Assembly (NCBI RefSeq): GCF_900240215.1
Contig: NZ_LT964679.1
Coordinates: 233,245 to 296,373 of the forward strand
DNA length: 63,129 bases
Source of the DNA: Raoultibacter timonensis
Lineage (GTDB): Bacteria; Actinomycetota; Coriobacteriia; Coriobacteriales; Eggerthellaceae
Reading direction: 5' to 3'
A program made the position numbers and the translations under genes. Under the pieces are notes generated by a model that was given only the letters and a program-made list of their open reading frames with translations, did no database searches and was not told where the DNA came from. This document shows positions 7,563-16,642 of this stretch, one piece after another. Each line of letters begins with the position of its first letter. Position 1 is the stretch's first letter.

Positions 7563-10055
7563 ATGGCTGATTATCAAGAATTCTTGGACAGCGTCGACCG
7601 TAAAGTCTACCATGAGGGCGAGGTTACCTGGGAGGAAGACGGCTACACCGTTACGCGCACGTACAATTACAGTGCTCCCGGTTGCCACGACTCTTGCGGT
7701 GTTCTGCTGTATACCAAGGATGGAAAGCTTGAGAAGGTCGAGGGGGATCCGCTTGATCCGTATGCGAACGGCAAGCTTTGCATGCGCTGCCTCGATTTGG
7801 AGGAAATGGTCAATCACCCTATGCGCTTGAAGTACCCCATGAAGCGCGCTGGAGCGCGCGGGGAAAACAAGTGGGAGCGCATAACGTGGGATCAAGCTCT
7901 CGATATGATCGAGACGTACATCAAAGAGGAAATCGACGATAAGGGTCTCGGCCGCGAAGCTATCCTTGTCGGGCATGGTACGGGTCGCAATATCAACTGG
8001 CAGGTGCCTTTCATTGCGGGTGCATGCTTCAGGACCGCGAACGTGGGCGGCATCTACTTTTCCGGATGGTGGTGCTACATGCCCCGCGTGTGCGGAGCCG
8101 CCGGCCCTCTGGGCGACTATCCGATCGTCGATGCTTCTGAAACGCTGCCAGATCGCTACGCGAGCGAAGAATGGGTTCGGCCCGACGTGCTTGTCGTATG
8201 GGGTAACGAACCGCTGAAGTCGAACGGTGACGGTTATCTAGGCCATTGGCTTAACGTGTGCGTGCAGGCGGGAACGAAGGTTATTTCGATCGACCCTGTG
8301 CTTACTTGGTGGGGTGCGCGCGCCGAGTATTGGCTGCAGCCCCATCCTGGTACCGATTGCTGCATAGCCCTTGCTTGGCTGCACGTCATCATGAACGAGG
8401 ATCTGATCGACCACGAATTCGTCGAGAACTGGTGTGCGTACTACGACGAGCTTAAAGACCACGTACAACAGTTTACCCCTGAATGGGCGGCTGAGATTAC
8501 AGGCGTTTCCGCCGATGACATCGTTGCCACGGCGCGCATGTACGCAAACGCCGACCGCGGTGCGATCCAGTGGGGCCTTGTATTCGATGCGGGCACGCGC
8601 TCTTCCATGCATTGGACCGAAGCGGTTTGCGATCTCATGGCAATCTGCGGCAATATCGAAAAACCGGGAACCCATGTACTCGTTCATAATTCCTTCGACA
8701 TCAATGCGGGCTACTCGTCGGTGGACCTGTATGCGGATCCGAAGGCGCTTGAGAGGAAATTCCGCAAATGGATGGTAGGCGATGAAGGCCTCGACTTTGT
8801 GGGCATGTCGAACTGCGATGCTATGGCATCGGTACTCGAAGCAGGGATGGTTCCGGCTACGGGCGAGCCGTATCCGATCAAAATGCTTTGGGCTCAAAGC
8901 TGCAATGCGTTTGCCGGCCACGAGGGACAGGCGCCGCGTGCGTACAAATACATGTCGCAGATACCGTTTATCGTGTATGCCGATCCGTTCATTACGCCGA
9001 CTATGGTGGCTATTGCCGATTTGATTCTACCCGTATCGATGTCGGTCGAGCGCGATTCGGCTCGTACGTGGTGGACGCCGCTTCGCGCCATGAAGAAGGT
9101 GACGAGCTACTACGAGGCCAAGTCGGATGAGGAGATAGCGCTATGGCTCGGAAAGCGGTTGAATCCCGAGCTGTTCGTGCGCTGGGATTCCGCTGAAGAT
9201 TTCATCAACGACTACCTGCTTACCGACCTTGCGGTTGTGGGACCCGATGGGAAAGTGAAGAAGGCGAACTTCTCGGCTGCGACCGATGACGAATGGGGCC
9301 ATACTTCCGTGACAGACGATAGCGGCCCTTCCATCACAACGAAGTGTCCCTATACATTTGATCAGTTGGTTGAAGCTGGCGGACACGCGTATGACGAGTG
9401 GAACGCTACATACAACAAGCACGAAAAGGGTATGTTGCGCCCCGATGGGCAAGTTGGCTTCAATACGCCTTCGGGCCGTATCGAGCTTGTGCCGACGATT
9501 TTCCAAGCATGGGGTATCCCCCCGTATCCGGAATACACCTCAGCGCCCGAAACATGGGAAACGACGCCTGAAGTTATGGAAGAGCTGCCGTTTTACATGA
9601 TCAACGGTGCTCGCTCATACGAATTCTTCCACACCGAGCATCGCCAGGCGCCGACCATGCGCGAATTTCATCCGGAACCGCGGGTAAAAGTTTCCCCGAA
9701 AACGGCTGCCGATTACGACTTGCATGACGGCGATTGGATTTGGATGGAGAACAACGAGGGCCGATGCAAGCAGATGGTCGAAGTGTTCGAGGGCATTCCC
9801 GACGATTGCGTTTCCGCCGAGCACGGTTGGTGGAAACCTGAGGAAGAAGGCGCTGCGCCGCATTTGCATGGTTGCTTTGACTACAACGTGAACAATCTGA
9901 CCCGTAATTTCCAATCAGGTCCGGGTGGCATCGGTTCTCCGATCAAGTGCACTCGTTGCCGTATCTACAAGGTGCAGGAAGGCGATGTCATGCCGGGGGT
10001 TCAGATCACGCAGCTTGGCGGATGGCGCAATGACTACGAGCCCATGCAGGCGTAA
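7563..10055 (+). CDS. Class A molybdopterin oxidoreductase, catalytic subunit (catechol dehydroxylase / transhydroxylase-like)
   Basis: 830 residues, DMSO-reductase family, with no twin-arginine signal, so cytoplasmic. The N-terminus has YHEGE, then C41-x3-C45 and C73-x2-C76, which lacks the third Cys of the usual Cx2-3Cx3C cluster motif. HGTGRN (His138) matches the position of the active-site His of pyrogallol transhydroxylase. The metal-site segment is FSGWWCYMPR with Cys171; the Trp just before that Cys is unique among the eight paralogues here. The C-terminal MopB/dinucleotide-binding part is complete. A GGAGGA ribosome site fixes the ATG. The ferredoxin subunit follows after 13 bp, then two MFS carriers. 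The substrate, probably a catechol-like aromatic, cannot be read from sequence. Confidence 0.88.
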   Translation: MADYQEFLDSVDRKVYHEGEVTWEEDGYTVTRTYNYSAPGCHDSCGVLLYTKDGKLEKVEGDPLDPYANGKLCMRCLDLEEMVNHPMRLKYPMKRAGARGENKWERITWDQALDMIETYIKEEIDDKGLGREAILVGHGTGRNINWQVPFIAGACFRTANVGGIYFSGWWCYMPRVCGAAGPLGDYPIVDASETLPDRYASEEWVRPDVLVVWGNEPLKSNGDGYLGHWLNVCVQAGTKVISIDPVLTWWGARAEYWLQPHPGTDCCIALAWLHVIMNEDLIDHEFVENWCAYYDELKDHVQQFTPEWAAEITGVSADDIVATARMYANADRGAIQWGLVFDAGTRSSMHWTEAVCDLMAICGNIEKPGTHVLVHNSFDINAGYSSVDLYADPKALERKFRKWMVGDEGLDFVGMSNCDAMASVLEAGMVPATGEPYPIKMLWAQSCNAFAGHEGQAPRAYKYMSQIPFIVYADPFITPTMVAIADLILPVSMSVERDSARTWWTPLRAMKKVTSYYEAKSDEEIALWLGKRLNPELFVRWDSAEDFINDYLLTDLAVVGPDGKVKKANFSAATDDEWGHTSVTDDSGPSITTKCPYTFDQLVEAGGHAYDEWNATYNKHEKGMLRPDGQVGFNTPSGRIELVPTIFQAWGIPPYPEYTSAPETWETTPEVMEELPFYMINGARSYEFFHTEHRQAPTMREFHPEPRVKVSPKTAADYDLHDGDWIWMENNEGRCKQMVEVFEGIPDDCVSAEHGWWKPEEEGAAPHLHGCFDYNVNNLTRNFQSGPGGIGSPIKCTRCRIYKVQEGDVMPGVQITQLGGWRNDYEPMQA

Positions 10056-10057
10056 GG

Positions 10058-10422
10058 AGGAGACTATCATGACCAAGGCGATTCTCATCAACTACGAGTA
10101 CTGCACGGGCTGCCACTCCTGCGAGGTGGCCTGCAAGAAGGAGCTCGGCCTGCCCAAGGGCGAGTTCGGCATCAAGCTCACCGAGACCGGCCCCTGGGCC
10201 TACGGGGGCAAGTCGGGCCCCGAGAAGTGGGAGTGGACGTGGCTGCCCGTCATCACCAAGGCCTGCGACATGTGCGAGTCGCGCACCGAGAAGGGCAAGA
10301 TGCCCATGTGCGTGCAGCACTGCCAGGCGTGGTGCATGTACTACGGCGAGGCCGACGAGCTCGTCCGGAAGATGGACGGCGAGACGCGCTGGGCGCTCTA
10401 CACGAGGTAGCAAGGTTCGGGC
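10058..10422 (+). repeat. Exact 365-bp direct repeat, copy 1 (ferredoxin gene)
   Basis: Base-for-base identical to 16209-16573. It covers the ribosome site, the whole 113-codon ferredoxin gene and 12 bp past the stop codon. Sequences diverge at once on both sides. Codons are almost all G/C-ending, unlike the less GC-rich genes around it, which suggests recent copying or gene conversion. Confidence 0.95.
10069..10410 (+). CDS. 4Fe-4S ferredoxin-type electron-transfer subunit (duplicated copy 1)
   Basis: 113 residues, with C12-x2-C15-x2-C18-x3-C22 and a second group C66-x2-C69-x11-C81-x3-C85-x3-C89. That is enough for two 4Fe-4S clusters. It is much shorter than DmsB/PhsB (about 200 residues) or the transhydroxylase small subunit, so it is a minimal electron-delivery partner. 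It follows the class A large subunit in one operon, with AAGGAGGAG as ribosome site. The protein is identical to the one at 16220, so two different large subunits share the same partner sequence. Confidence 0.92.
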   Translation: MTKAILINYEYCTGCHSCEVACKKELGLPKGEFGIKLTETGPWAYGGKSGPEKWEWTWLPVITKACDMCESRTEKGKMPMCVQHCQAWCMYYGEADELVRKMDGETRWALYTR

Positions 10423-10458
10423 CGCGACTGCTTGGGCGCTTCTTCGGGCGGTCGCGGC
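10421..10458 (+). terminator. Hairpin after the ferredoxin gene
   Basis: GCCGCGAC and GTCGCGGC form an 8-bp stem with a long loop, followed by TTTC. It begins exactly where the 365-bp repeat ends. It may separate the enzyme operon from the MFS gene; the T-run is short, so termination is uncertain. Confidence 0.4.
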
Positions 10459-10611
10459 TTTCGGGTACGGAAAACCGTTGTTGGATGTCCGTTCAGACGG
10501 GCTGTTCGACGCTTCCGAAGGACTCAAAGGCATGCGGGAAGGAGCGTGGATGCAAGCGGCCGCCTTCGGGGGTATTCATTGGGGGTTTCATTCAATAAGG
10601 AGGTTTAGGTT

Positions 10612-11877
10612 ATGTCTACCGATATTGATGCTCGTAGCAAAAAGAGGGCGATGCTCGTATTCGCAGGCTGCTGCGTTATGCAGGCTTTCGGCTTGGGAAC
10701 CGTTCTGAACTCTTCCTCGGCTTATTTCGCCATCGTCCCCGGCGCGTTGGGCGTGGACATGGGCGTGTTCGCAATGTGGATCACGTGCTATGGCATCGCA
10801 GCTCTGTTCGGTACGTTCTTCGCGGGAATACTTATCCCGAAGTTTGGCGCGAAGATCGTTATTTCCACTGACGTCATCATCACCGCATTGTGCTGCGTGG
10901 CGTTCACTTTCGCCGATCCTACGTGGTCGTGGCAGTTCATGGCCATCGGCGCTGTTATGGGTCTGACGGGCGGCATGTACTTTTTGTACGCAACGCCGTT
11001 GCTCATGGGTGCATGGTTCGGTAAAAAGGTTCTCGGTCGGTATCTCGGCATCGCTCAGCTTATGTCTGGCGTGGGCGGAGCTATCTTTCCTCTCGTGTTC
11101 ACGTCTTTGTCCACGGTTCTCGGTTGGCAGGGCGTCTATTACGTAAATGCAGTTTTGCTGCTGTGCATTCTCATTTTCTCGCTCACCGTTTTCAGCGAAG
11201 ATCCGGCGAAGGTTGGTTTGCATGCTTACGGTGCCGATGAAAACGAGATTGCCGATTCGAAGAGCCTTCCCGGCGTTCCGCTCAAGTACGCTTTGCCGAC
11301 ATTGGCGTTCGTGCTGCTGTTTTTAGGGTGCATGCTTTCCGCATTCCCCGGCAGCTACAACTCGTTCGTACAAGCTAACGCCGTGGAGGTTCTCGGACCC
11401 GAGGCGCTGATCTTCTCGTCGACGCTTATGATCGCGCTGCAGATAGGCTACATCATCGCTTCGTTCGTGGGCGGCATCCTCGTTGACAAGATCGGCGTTC
11501 GCTGGTTGACGGTGATTCTCTATGCGATCCTGATTGTCTGCTATATCAGCTTCTCGATGGCAACGACCGAAATGGCTCTTATGGTGACGGCGTTCTTCTT
11601 CGGCATGAACAATGCTATCGTAACGATCTCGGTCCCCATGCTTGCACGCGAGCATTTTGGAATGAAGGCATACGACAAGATATTGTCGTACTGCATGATG
11701 GGGGTTGGCCTGTGCGGTTCTATGGGTGCTCCGGTTATCGGTATTATTTTCGATACGACTAAAACCTACAGCGGGTCGTTCCTCGTCGGCGCCGTAATCG
11801 CCGTGATCGCTATCGTTATCATATTGCTGTCGTTCGTTCCTGCGAAGAAGGTTAAGGAAGCTCATTGGGAATCGTAG
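10612..11877 (+). CDS. MFS transporter (oxalate/formate-antiporter-like)
   Basis: 421 residues with about twelve hydrophobic spans. The start (KRAMLVFAGCCVMQAFGLG) and the central loop before the second six-helix half are typical of the OFA branch of the major facilitator superfamily. It has a strong AGGAGG ribosome site. It lies 201 bp after the class A enzyme pair and is followed by a second MFS gene, so it probably imports or exchanges the substrate or product of a nearby reductase. The cargo is unknown. Confidence 0.88.
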   Translation: MSTDIDARSKKRAMLVFAGCCVMQAFGLGTVLNSSSAYFAIVPGALGVDMGVFAMWITCYGIAALFGTFFAGILIPKFGAKIVISTDVIITALCCVAFTFADPTWSWQFMAIGAVMGLTGGMYFLYATPLLMGAWFGKKVLGRYLGIAQLMSGVGGAIFPLVFTSLSTVLGWQGVYYVNAVLLLCILIFSLTVFSEDPAKVGLHAYGADENEIADSKSLPGVPLKYALPTLAFVLLFLGCMLSAFPGSYNSFVQANAVEVLGPEALIFSSTLMIALQIGYIIASFVGGILVDKIGVRWLTVILYAILIVCYISFSMATTEMALMVTAFFFGMNNAIVTISVPMLAREHFGMKAYDKILSYCMMGVGLCGSMGAPVIGIIFDTTKTYSGSFLVGAVIAVIAIVIILLSFVPAKKVKEAHWES

Positions 11878-11935
11878 GAAACAAGTGGAACCGCGGTCGC
11901 GATCGGCTGCGATCAAGTTCGAAAGGACTGCACGC

Positions 11936-12025
11936 ATGGGATTGACAAAACCTCTGGTACTGGGCGGTTTCCCAAGGGAAACAGGACTCCATCTGCCCGG
12001 TCGCATGTGGTTCATGCCCAACTAG
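11936..12025 (+). CDS. Possible small ORF between two MFS genes
   Basis: A 29-codon reading frame (starts MGLTKPLVLGG, ends WFMPN) with AAAGGA 9 nt before the ATG. A strong GC hairpin follows 15 bp after its stop, just before the next MFS gene. This layout could be a leader peptide with an attenuator or merely chance. No homologue is known to me, and there is no codon-bias evidence at this length. Confidence 0.3.
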   Translation: MGLTKPLVLGGFPRETGLHLPGRMWFMPN

Positions 12026-12040
12026 TCTCATACTGATGAC

Positions 12041-12068
12041 CGCCTCCCGCCCAAGCGGGCGGGAGGCG
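12041..12068 (+). promoter_or_regulatory. Strong 12-bp GC hairpin upstream of an MFS gene
   Basis: CGCCTCCCGCCC-AAGC-GGGCGGGAGGCG is a perfect stem with a 4-nt loop. It lies 22 bp before the GTG start of the second MFS gene, without a T-run. It may be an mRNA-stability or attenuation element. Confidence 0.5.
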
Positions 12069-12090
12069 CATAAGCAAGGAGGATTGTTCT

Positions 12091-13404
12091 GTGGCAGAGA
12101 AAAAGAAAGGCATCCATTACGCTTGGTGGATCGTAGCGGGATGCTGCTTTATGCAGGCGTGTTGCCTGGGCCTCATGATGAACTCGGCGGGAATTTTCTA
12201 TACGCCGGTCACCGAGGATCTCAACATTGGGTTAGGTCCGTTAGCGCTGTATGTAACCGTATACTTCTTCGTCACGACTTTCACGTATCCGTTCGTGGCG
12301 AGAATTCTTCCAAAGTACAATATAAATATTGTTTTAAGCGTGGCTGTCGCCATATGCTGTGTTGCCATGGGACTGATGTCGACGTATACGTCGGTGTGGC
12401 AATGGTATGTTTCCGGCGCCCTGTACGGTATCGGCGGTGCGTTCGTGTTCGTGGTGGCCGCTACGGTTCTGATCGAAAACTGGTTCGATAAGAAGCGCGG
12501 TCTTGCCTTGGGCATTACGCAGTGCTGCTCTGGTATTGGGGGAGCGATCTTCCCTATCGTGGGAACGATGCTCATCAACCAGGTTGGATGGAGATCTACG
12601 TATCTGATTCTAGCCGTTGTCGCCGCGGTGCTCGTTCTTCCGTGGACGATGTTCGTGTTCAAATACAAGCCTGAAGACAAAGGCCTCAAGCCCTATGGTT
12701 ACGAAGAGAAAAAGAACACCGAGGGTGCGGTTGTTTCCGCTTACCCTGGCGTCCCCGCGCGCAAAGCCCTGATTACCGTAGCGTTTTGGGCGTTGTTTTT
12801 GTACGGAGGCGTTGAGGCTCTGATGTCGGGATACAATACGCATTTACCGGGCTTCTCGGTTTCCATAGGACTTGGCGACATGTTCGGTTCCCAAATGTTG
12901 TCGTTGTCGATGATCGGGTATGTATTCGCAACGGTGATTATGGGTTGGCTGACCGATAAGATCGGCGTGATCATCCCATCGTTTATAACCTTGCTGATAA
13001 CGGCTCTTTCCCTATTCGGGTTTGCCGTGCTGCGAGACCAGCTGCCCCTTTCGGTCTGCGCCTTTTTCTTCGGAACCAACTCGGTCATCATTACGATTAG
13101 CATGGCTACGCTCGTATCCGAGATATTCGGCAAACGCGATTATGCGAAGATACTATCGTATATACGCATGTCGGGCTGCATTGCGGCCTTCGGAAGCAGC
13201 GCGATCGGATTCGTATACGACGCGACAGGGCGTTTCGACATTTCGTTTTATGCTGGAGTTGCCATCATAGCCATTTGCGCGGTCTTGGTGCTTATCGCAG
13301 TGTCCCAAAAGAAAAAGATCCGAGAGACGCTTTGGATCACCACCGACGCCGGTCCGTCGGACGCGCAGGAGACGGGCTCTTCCGCAAAAGCCCAAACTAC
13401 CTAG
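12091..13404 (+). CDS. MFS transporter (oxalate/formate-antiporter-like)
   Basis: 437 residues, about twelve spans, GTG start with AAGGAGG 8 nt upstream. The N-terminus (KKKGIHYAWWIVAGCCFMQ) is close to that of the MFS at 45582 and recognisably related to that at 10612. The C-terminal tail is soluble and Ser/Thr-rich. It sits between two class A enzyme loci, so which enzyme it serves is unclear. A carboxylate or aromatic-acid carrier is likely from family and context. Confidence 0.87.
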   Translation: MAEKKKGIHYAWWIVAGCCFMQACCLGLMMNSAGIFYTPVTEDLNIGLGPLALYVTVYFFVTTFTYPFVARILPKYNINIVLSVAVAICCVAMGLMSTYTSVWQWYVSGALYGIGGAFVFVVAATVLIENWFDKKRGLALGITQCCSGIGGAIFPIVGTMLINQVGWRSTYLILAVVAAVLVLPWTMFVFKYKPEDKGLKPYGYEEKKNTEGAVVSAYPGVPARKALITVAFWALFLYGGVEALMSGYNTHLPGFSVSIGLGDMFGSQMLSLSMIGYVFATVIMGWLTDKIGVIIPSFITLLITALSLFGFAVLRDQLPLSVCAFFFGTNSVIITISMATLVSEIFGKRDYAKILSYIRMSGCIAAFGSSAIGFVYDATGRFDISFYAGVAIIAICAVLVLIAVSQKKKIRETLWITTDAGPSDAQETGSSAKAQTT

Positions 13405-13631
13405 GAATCCCGAAAAGACAAGGTCAACCAACGGCTGATTGGAATAAGCCCCGCAGGCTAACGGCGGGATAAGGTTCTCATGCTCTCGGACTGCCCTCGT
13501 CTGCTAAGGGAATTAAGCCTTCGGATTTGCGATTGCATCCAATCGGTGCAATGCGGTTAGCGTGGCGGATCGCTACGATACGGCACGTTTTCACAAAACG
13601 AAATCGTTGGACGAAGAGAATAGGAGCAATC

Positions 13632-16193
13632 ATGGCTGATTACCAAGAGTTTCTTGACGGGGTCGACCGTGAGGCGTATCACGAGGGGGAGTGGCGATGG
13701 GAGGAAGACGGATACACCGTTACCCGTACGTACCACTATTCGCCGCCGGGATGCCATACGTCATGCGGTATCCTTCTCTACACGAAAGATGGTAAAGTCG
13801 AGCGCGTCGAGGGCGATCCGCTCGATCCCTGCACGAACGGCAAGCTGTGCATCAAGTGCCTGACGCTCGACGAGTCGGTTAACCATCCCGATCGCCTGAA
13901 GTACCCCATGAAACGCGCGGGCGAGCGCGGGGAAAACAAATGGCAGCGCATCTCCTGGGATGAGGCCTACGACGAGATCGAGGCAAGGGTCAAAGAAATA
14001 TGGGAGACCGATGGCGGCAACGCGATTATCTGCGTACACGGCACCGGAAGAAACATCAACTGGCAGGTTCCCTTCTTCGGGCAGGCCGCGCTTAAGACGC
14101 CGAACATCTCGACGTTCGGTTTCACAGGGTTTTCTTGCTATATGCCGCGTATCTGCGGGTCCATTGCACCGTTCGGAGATTTTCCGATCGTCGACGCATC
14201 CGAGACGCACGAGGATCGGTACAGCAATTCCGAATGGGTTCCCCCCGAGGTGCTTGTCGTATGGGGCAACGAACCGCTCGCTTCGAACGCCGATGGGTAT
14301 ATCGGTCACTGGCTCGTGCAGTGCGTTCAAATGGGTACGAAAATCATCTCGATCGATCCTCGCCTGACATGGTGGGGCGCGAGGGCCGAATACTGGTTGC
14401 AGATTCGTCCCGGTACCGATGCTGCGCTCGGGTGCGCTTGGCTCAACGTTATCATCGGCGAGGGGCTCTACGATGCAGACTACGTTGCATCTTGGTGCTC
14501 TGGATTCGAGGAGCTTGCGGAATCGGTAAAGGATACGACGCCTGAGTGGGCTGCTGAGATCTGCGATCTCGATGCGGATGAAATACGTGCATCAGCCCGC
14601 TTGTATGCAGGTGCCAAACCGGGAGCGATTCAATGGGGGTTGGCGTTCGATCAGCAGCTTTCGGCCATGGCGCTCTGTTTGGCCGGCTGCGATCTCATGG
14701 CCCTGTGCGGAAACGTCGATGTGCCGGGTGGAAACATCCTTGTGCATAATGCGTTCGAGATCAACGCCGGGTATGCTTCGGGCGAGAATCTGACGCCCGC
14801 AGAGTGGCGCGCTAAAAAGCTTAATAATAATTTTGCGCTATCGGTCGAGGGCGGCGATTTCGTAGCCCATGCCAGCTCGGATGGGCTATTGCAGGCGATT
14901 GAAGACGGTTTCCCGTATCCGATCAAAATGATGTGGATTCAATCTTCGAATACCTTGTCTTGCCCGAGCCAGGATGCACCGCGCGTCATGAAGGCGATGC
15001 AGAACATCCCCTTCATCGTGAACGCCGATCCGTACGTTACCCCGACGTCGGTTGCTTTGGCCGATATCATCCTTCCCGTCGCGATGAGCGCGGAACGCAA
15101 TTCCGCTCGCACCTGGTGGTCGCCATGTCGGGCCATGGTGAAGGCGGCCGATTTCTATGAGGCGAAATCCGACGAGCAGATAATTCTCGAATTAGGGAAG
15201 CGCTTGAATCCCGAAGTGTTCGGGCAATGGGAAACCGATATCGATTGGCTGAACTGGTATCTCCACGACGGGACCGGATCGTTTTCTGCGACTACCGAGG
15301 CAACCGACCAAGGTGGCGCGAAGAACTCGGGTAAAACGCTCTTTACCGCATCATGGGACGAGCTCGTGCGCGATCCGAGCATGGTGGGCCATTGCTATGA
15401 CGAGTTCAATGCCACATACAACAAGGCGGAGAAGGGGATGTTCCGTCCCGATGGTTCTGTGGGCTACGGAACCCCATCGGGGCGTCTGGAGCTTGCGCCC
15501 ATGCTTTACCAGTATTGGGGGCTTAGCACGACGCCGTTCCATACCGAGCCGCCTGAGAGCCCGATTTCGACGCCGGAGCTGATGGGCGAATATCCTCTTA
15601 TCCTTACCTGCGGCGGGCGTTCGTTCGAGTTCTTCCATTCCGAGCATCGTCAGCTTCCGACGATGCGCGAGCTCCATCCGCAGCCTCGTTTGCTCGTGAA
15701 CCCCGCGACGGCCGAGAAGTACGGCATTCAGGATGGGCAATGGGTGTGGATTGAAAACGATCATGGCCGGTTCAAGCAGATGGCGAAAGTGTCACCGGTC
15801 GTCAACGAGAAGACGGTCCATGCCGAGCATGGCTGGTGGTTCCCTGAGACCGAACCATCGGCTCCGTATCTGTTCGGCACATTCGAGTCAAATCCGAACA
15901 ACTGCACCAAGGCTTTTGTTACGGGCCAAGGAGGCGTCGGTTCTCCGATCAAAGGTATGATCTGCAAGATATATCCCGTGCGCGAGGGCGATACGATGCC
16001 CTACCAGCAGATTGCCGAAGCGGGCAATTTTCCGTGGTATGAAAAAGTCGAGTCTCCCCGTCAGGACGAGATCGATCGGTTCCATGCGGCTCTCGACAAA
16101 GGTATGGAGTTCGATGTGATGGCAAATCAACTCGTTGATCCGGCTTCGGGCGAGCGTATCGATCTGAAAACCGGCGCCAAGGCTGAGGCGTAG
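13632..16193 (+). CDS. Class A molybdopterin oxidoreductase, catalytic subunit
   Basis: 853 residues, cytoplasmic. C41, C45, C73 and C76 lie at the N-terminus, then HGTGRN and the metal-site segment FTGFSCYMPR with a Ser before the invariant Cys. Relative to the other class A proteins it has a C-terminal extension of about 50 residues (RQDEIDRFHAALDKGMEFD and on) that looks helical and charged. AGGAGC precedes the ATG. The ferredoxin subunit starts 26 bp after the stop codon, inside the exact repeat. The 227 bp upstream hold no gene; a weak CCCGC/GCGGG dyad lies near 13460. Reductive dehydroxylation or transhydroxylation is inferred from the family. Confidence 0.88.
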   Translation: MADYQEFLDGVDREAYHEGEWRWEEDGYTVTRTYHYSPPGCHTSCGILLYTKDGKVERVEGDPLDPCTNGKLCIKCLTLDESVNHPDRLKYPMKRAGERGENKWQRISWDEAYDEIEARVKEIWETDGGNAIICVHGTGRNINWQVPFFGQAALKTPNISTFGFTGFSCYMPRICGSIAPFGDFPIVDASETHEDRYSNSEWVPPEVLVVWGNEPLASNADGYIGHWLVQCVQMGTKIISIDPRLTWWGARAEYWLQIRPGTDAALGCAWLNVIIGEGLYDADYVASWCSGFEELAESVKDTTPEWAAEICDLDADEIRASARLYAGAKPGAIQWGLAFDQQLSAMALCLAGCDLMALCGNVDVPGGNILVHNAFEINAGYASGENLTPAEWRAKKLNNNFALSVEGGDFVAHASSDGLLQAIEDGFPYPIKMMWIQSSNTLSCPSQDAPRVMKAMQNIPFIVNADPYVTPTSVALADIILPVAMSAERNSARTWWSPCRAMVKAADFYEAKSDEQIILELGKRLNPEVFGQWETDIDWLNWYLHDGTGSFSATTEATDQGGAKNSGKTLFTASWDELVRDPSMVGHCYDEFNATYNKAEKGMFRPDGSVGYGTPSGRLELAPMLYQYWGLSTTPFHTEPPESPISTPELMGEYPLILTCGGRSFEFFHSEHRQLPTMRELHPQPRLLVNPATAEKYGIQDGQWVWIENDHGRFKQMAKVSPVVNEKTVHAEHGWWFPETEPSAPYLFGTFESNPNNCTKAFVTGQGGVGSPIKGMICKIYPVREGDTMPYQQIAEAGNFPWYEKVESPRQDEIDRFHAALDKGMEFDVMANQLVDPASGERIDLKTGAKAEA

Positions 16194-16208
16194 CGGACGA
16201 GTGCGGTA

Positions 16209-16573
16209 AGGAGACTATCATGACCAAGGCGATTCTCATCAACTACGAGTACTGCACGGGCTGCCACTCCTGCGAGGTGGCCTGCAAGAAGGAGCTCGGC
16301 CTGCCCAAGGGCGAGTTCGGCATCAAGCTCACCGAGACCGGCCCCTGGGCCTACGGGGGCAAGTCGGGCCCCGAGAAGTGGGAGTGGACGTGGCTGCCCG
16401 TCATCACCAAGGCCTGCGACATGTGCGAGTCGCGCACCGAGAAGGGCAAGATGCCCATGTGCGTGCAGCACTGCCAGGCGTGGTGCATGTACTACGGCGA
16501 GGCCGACGAGCTCGTCCGGAAGATGGACGGCGAGACGCGCTGGGCGCTCTACACGAGGTAGCAAGGTTCGGGC
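16209..16573 (+). repeat. Exact 365-bp direct repeat, copy 2 (ferredoxin gene)
   Basis: Identical to 10058-10422. The flanks differ completely: here the copy ends inside the left arm of a different hairpin (16571-16596). Confidence 0.95.
16220..16561 (+). CDS. 4Fe-4S ferredoxin-type electron-transfer subunit (duplicated copy 2)
   Basis: Same 113-residue, nine-Cys protein as at 10069, identical also at DNA level including third codon positions. The two adjacent large subunits are clearly diverged, so the small gene was copied or converted more recently than the enzymes separated. It is the electron donor subunit for the large subunit that ends 26 bp upstream. Confidence 0.92.
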   Translation: MTKAILINYEYCTGCHSCEVACKKELGLPKGEFGIKLTETGPWAYGGKSGPEKWEWTWLPVITKACDMCESRTEKGKMPMCVQHCQAWCMYYGEADELVRKMDGETRWALYTR

Positions 16574-16596
16574 GCCCGACTTCGAGATCGGGCGCC
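16571..16596 (+). terminator. Hairpin after the second ferredoxin copy
   Basis: GGCGCCCGA and TCGGGCGCC form a perfect 9-bp stem with an 8-nt loop, followed by TGTT. It lies between the ferredoxin stop and the LuxR gene at 16643. Poor T-run, so attenuation rather than full termination is possible. Confidence 0.45.
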
Positions 16597-16642
16597 TGTT
16601 CGCCCCGATGTAACCGAACGGCGATTCTGCGCGGGGGTAGCA

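Noticed and set aside
10058-16573. Exact repeat as an insertion sequence
   Set aside because: The repeat holds only a ferredoxin gene; no transposase, terminal inverted repeats or target duplication were seen.
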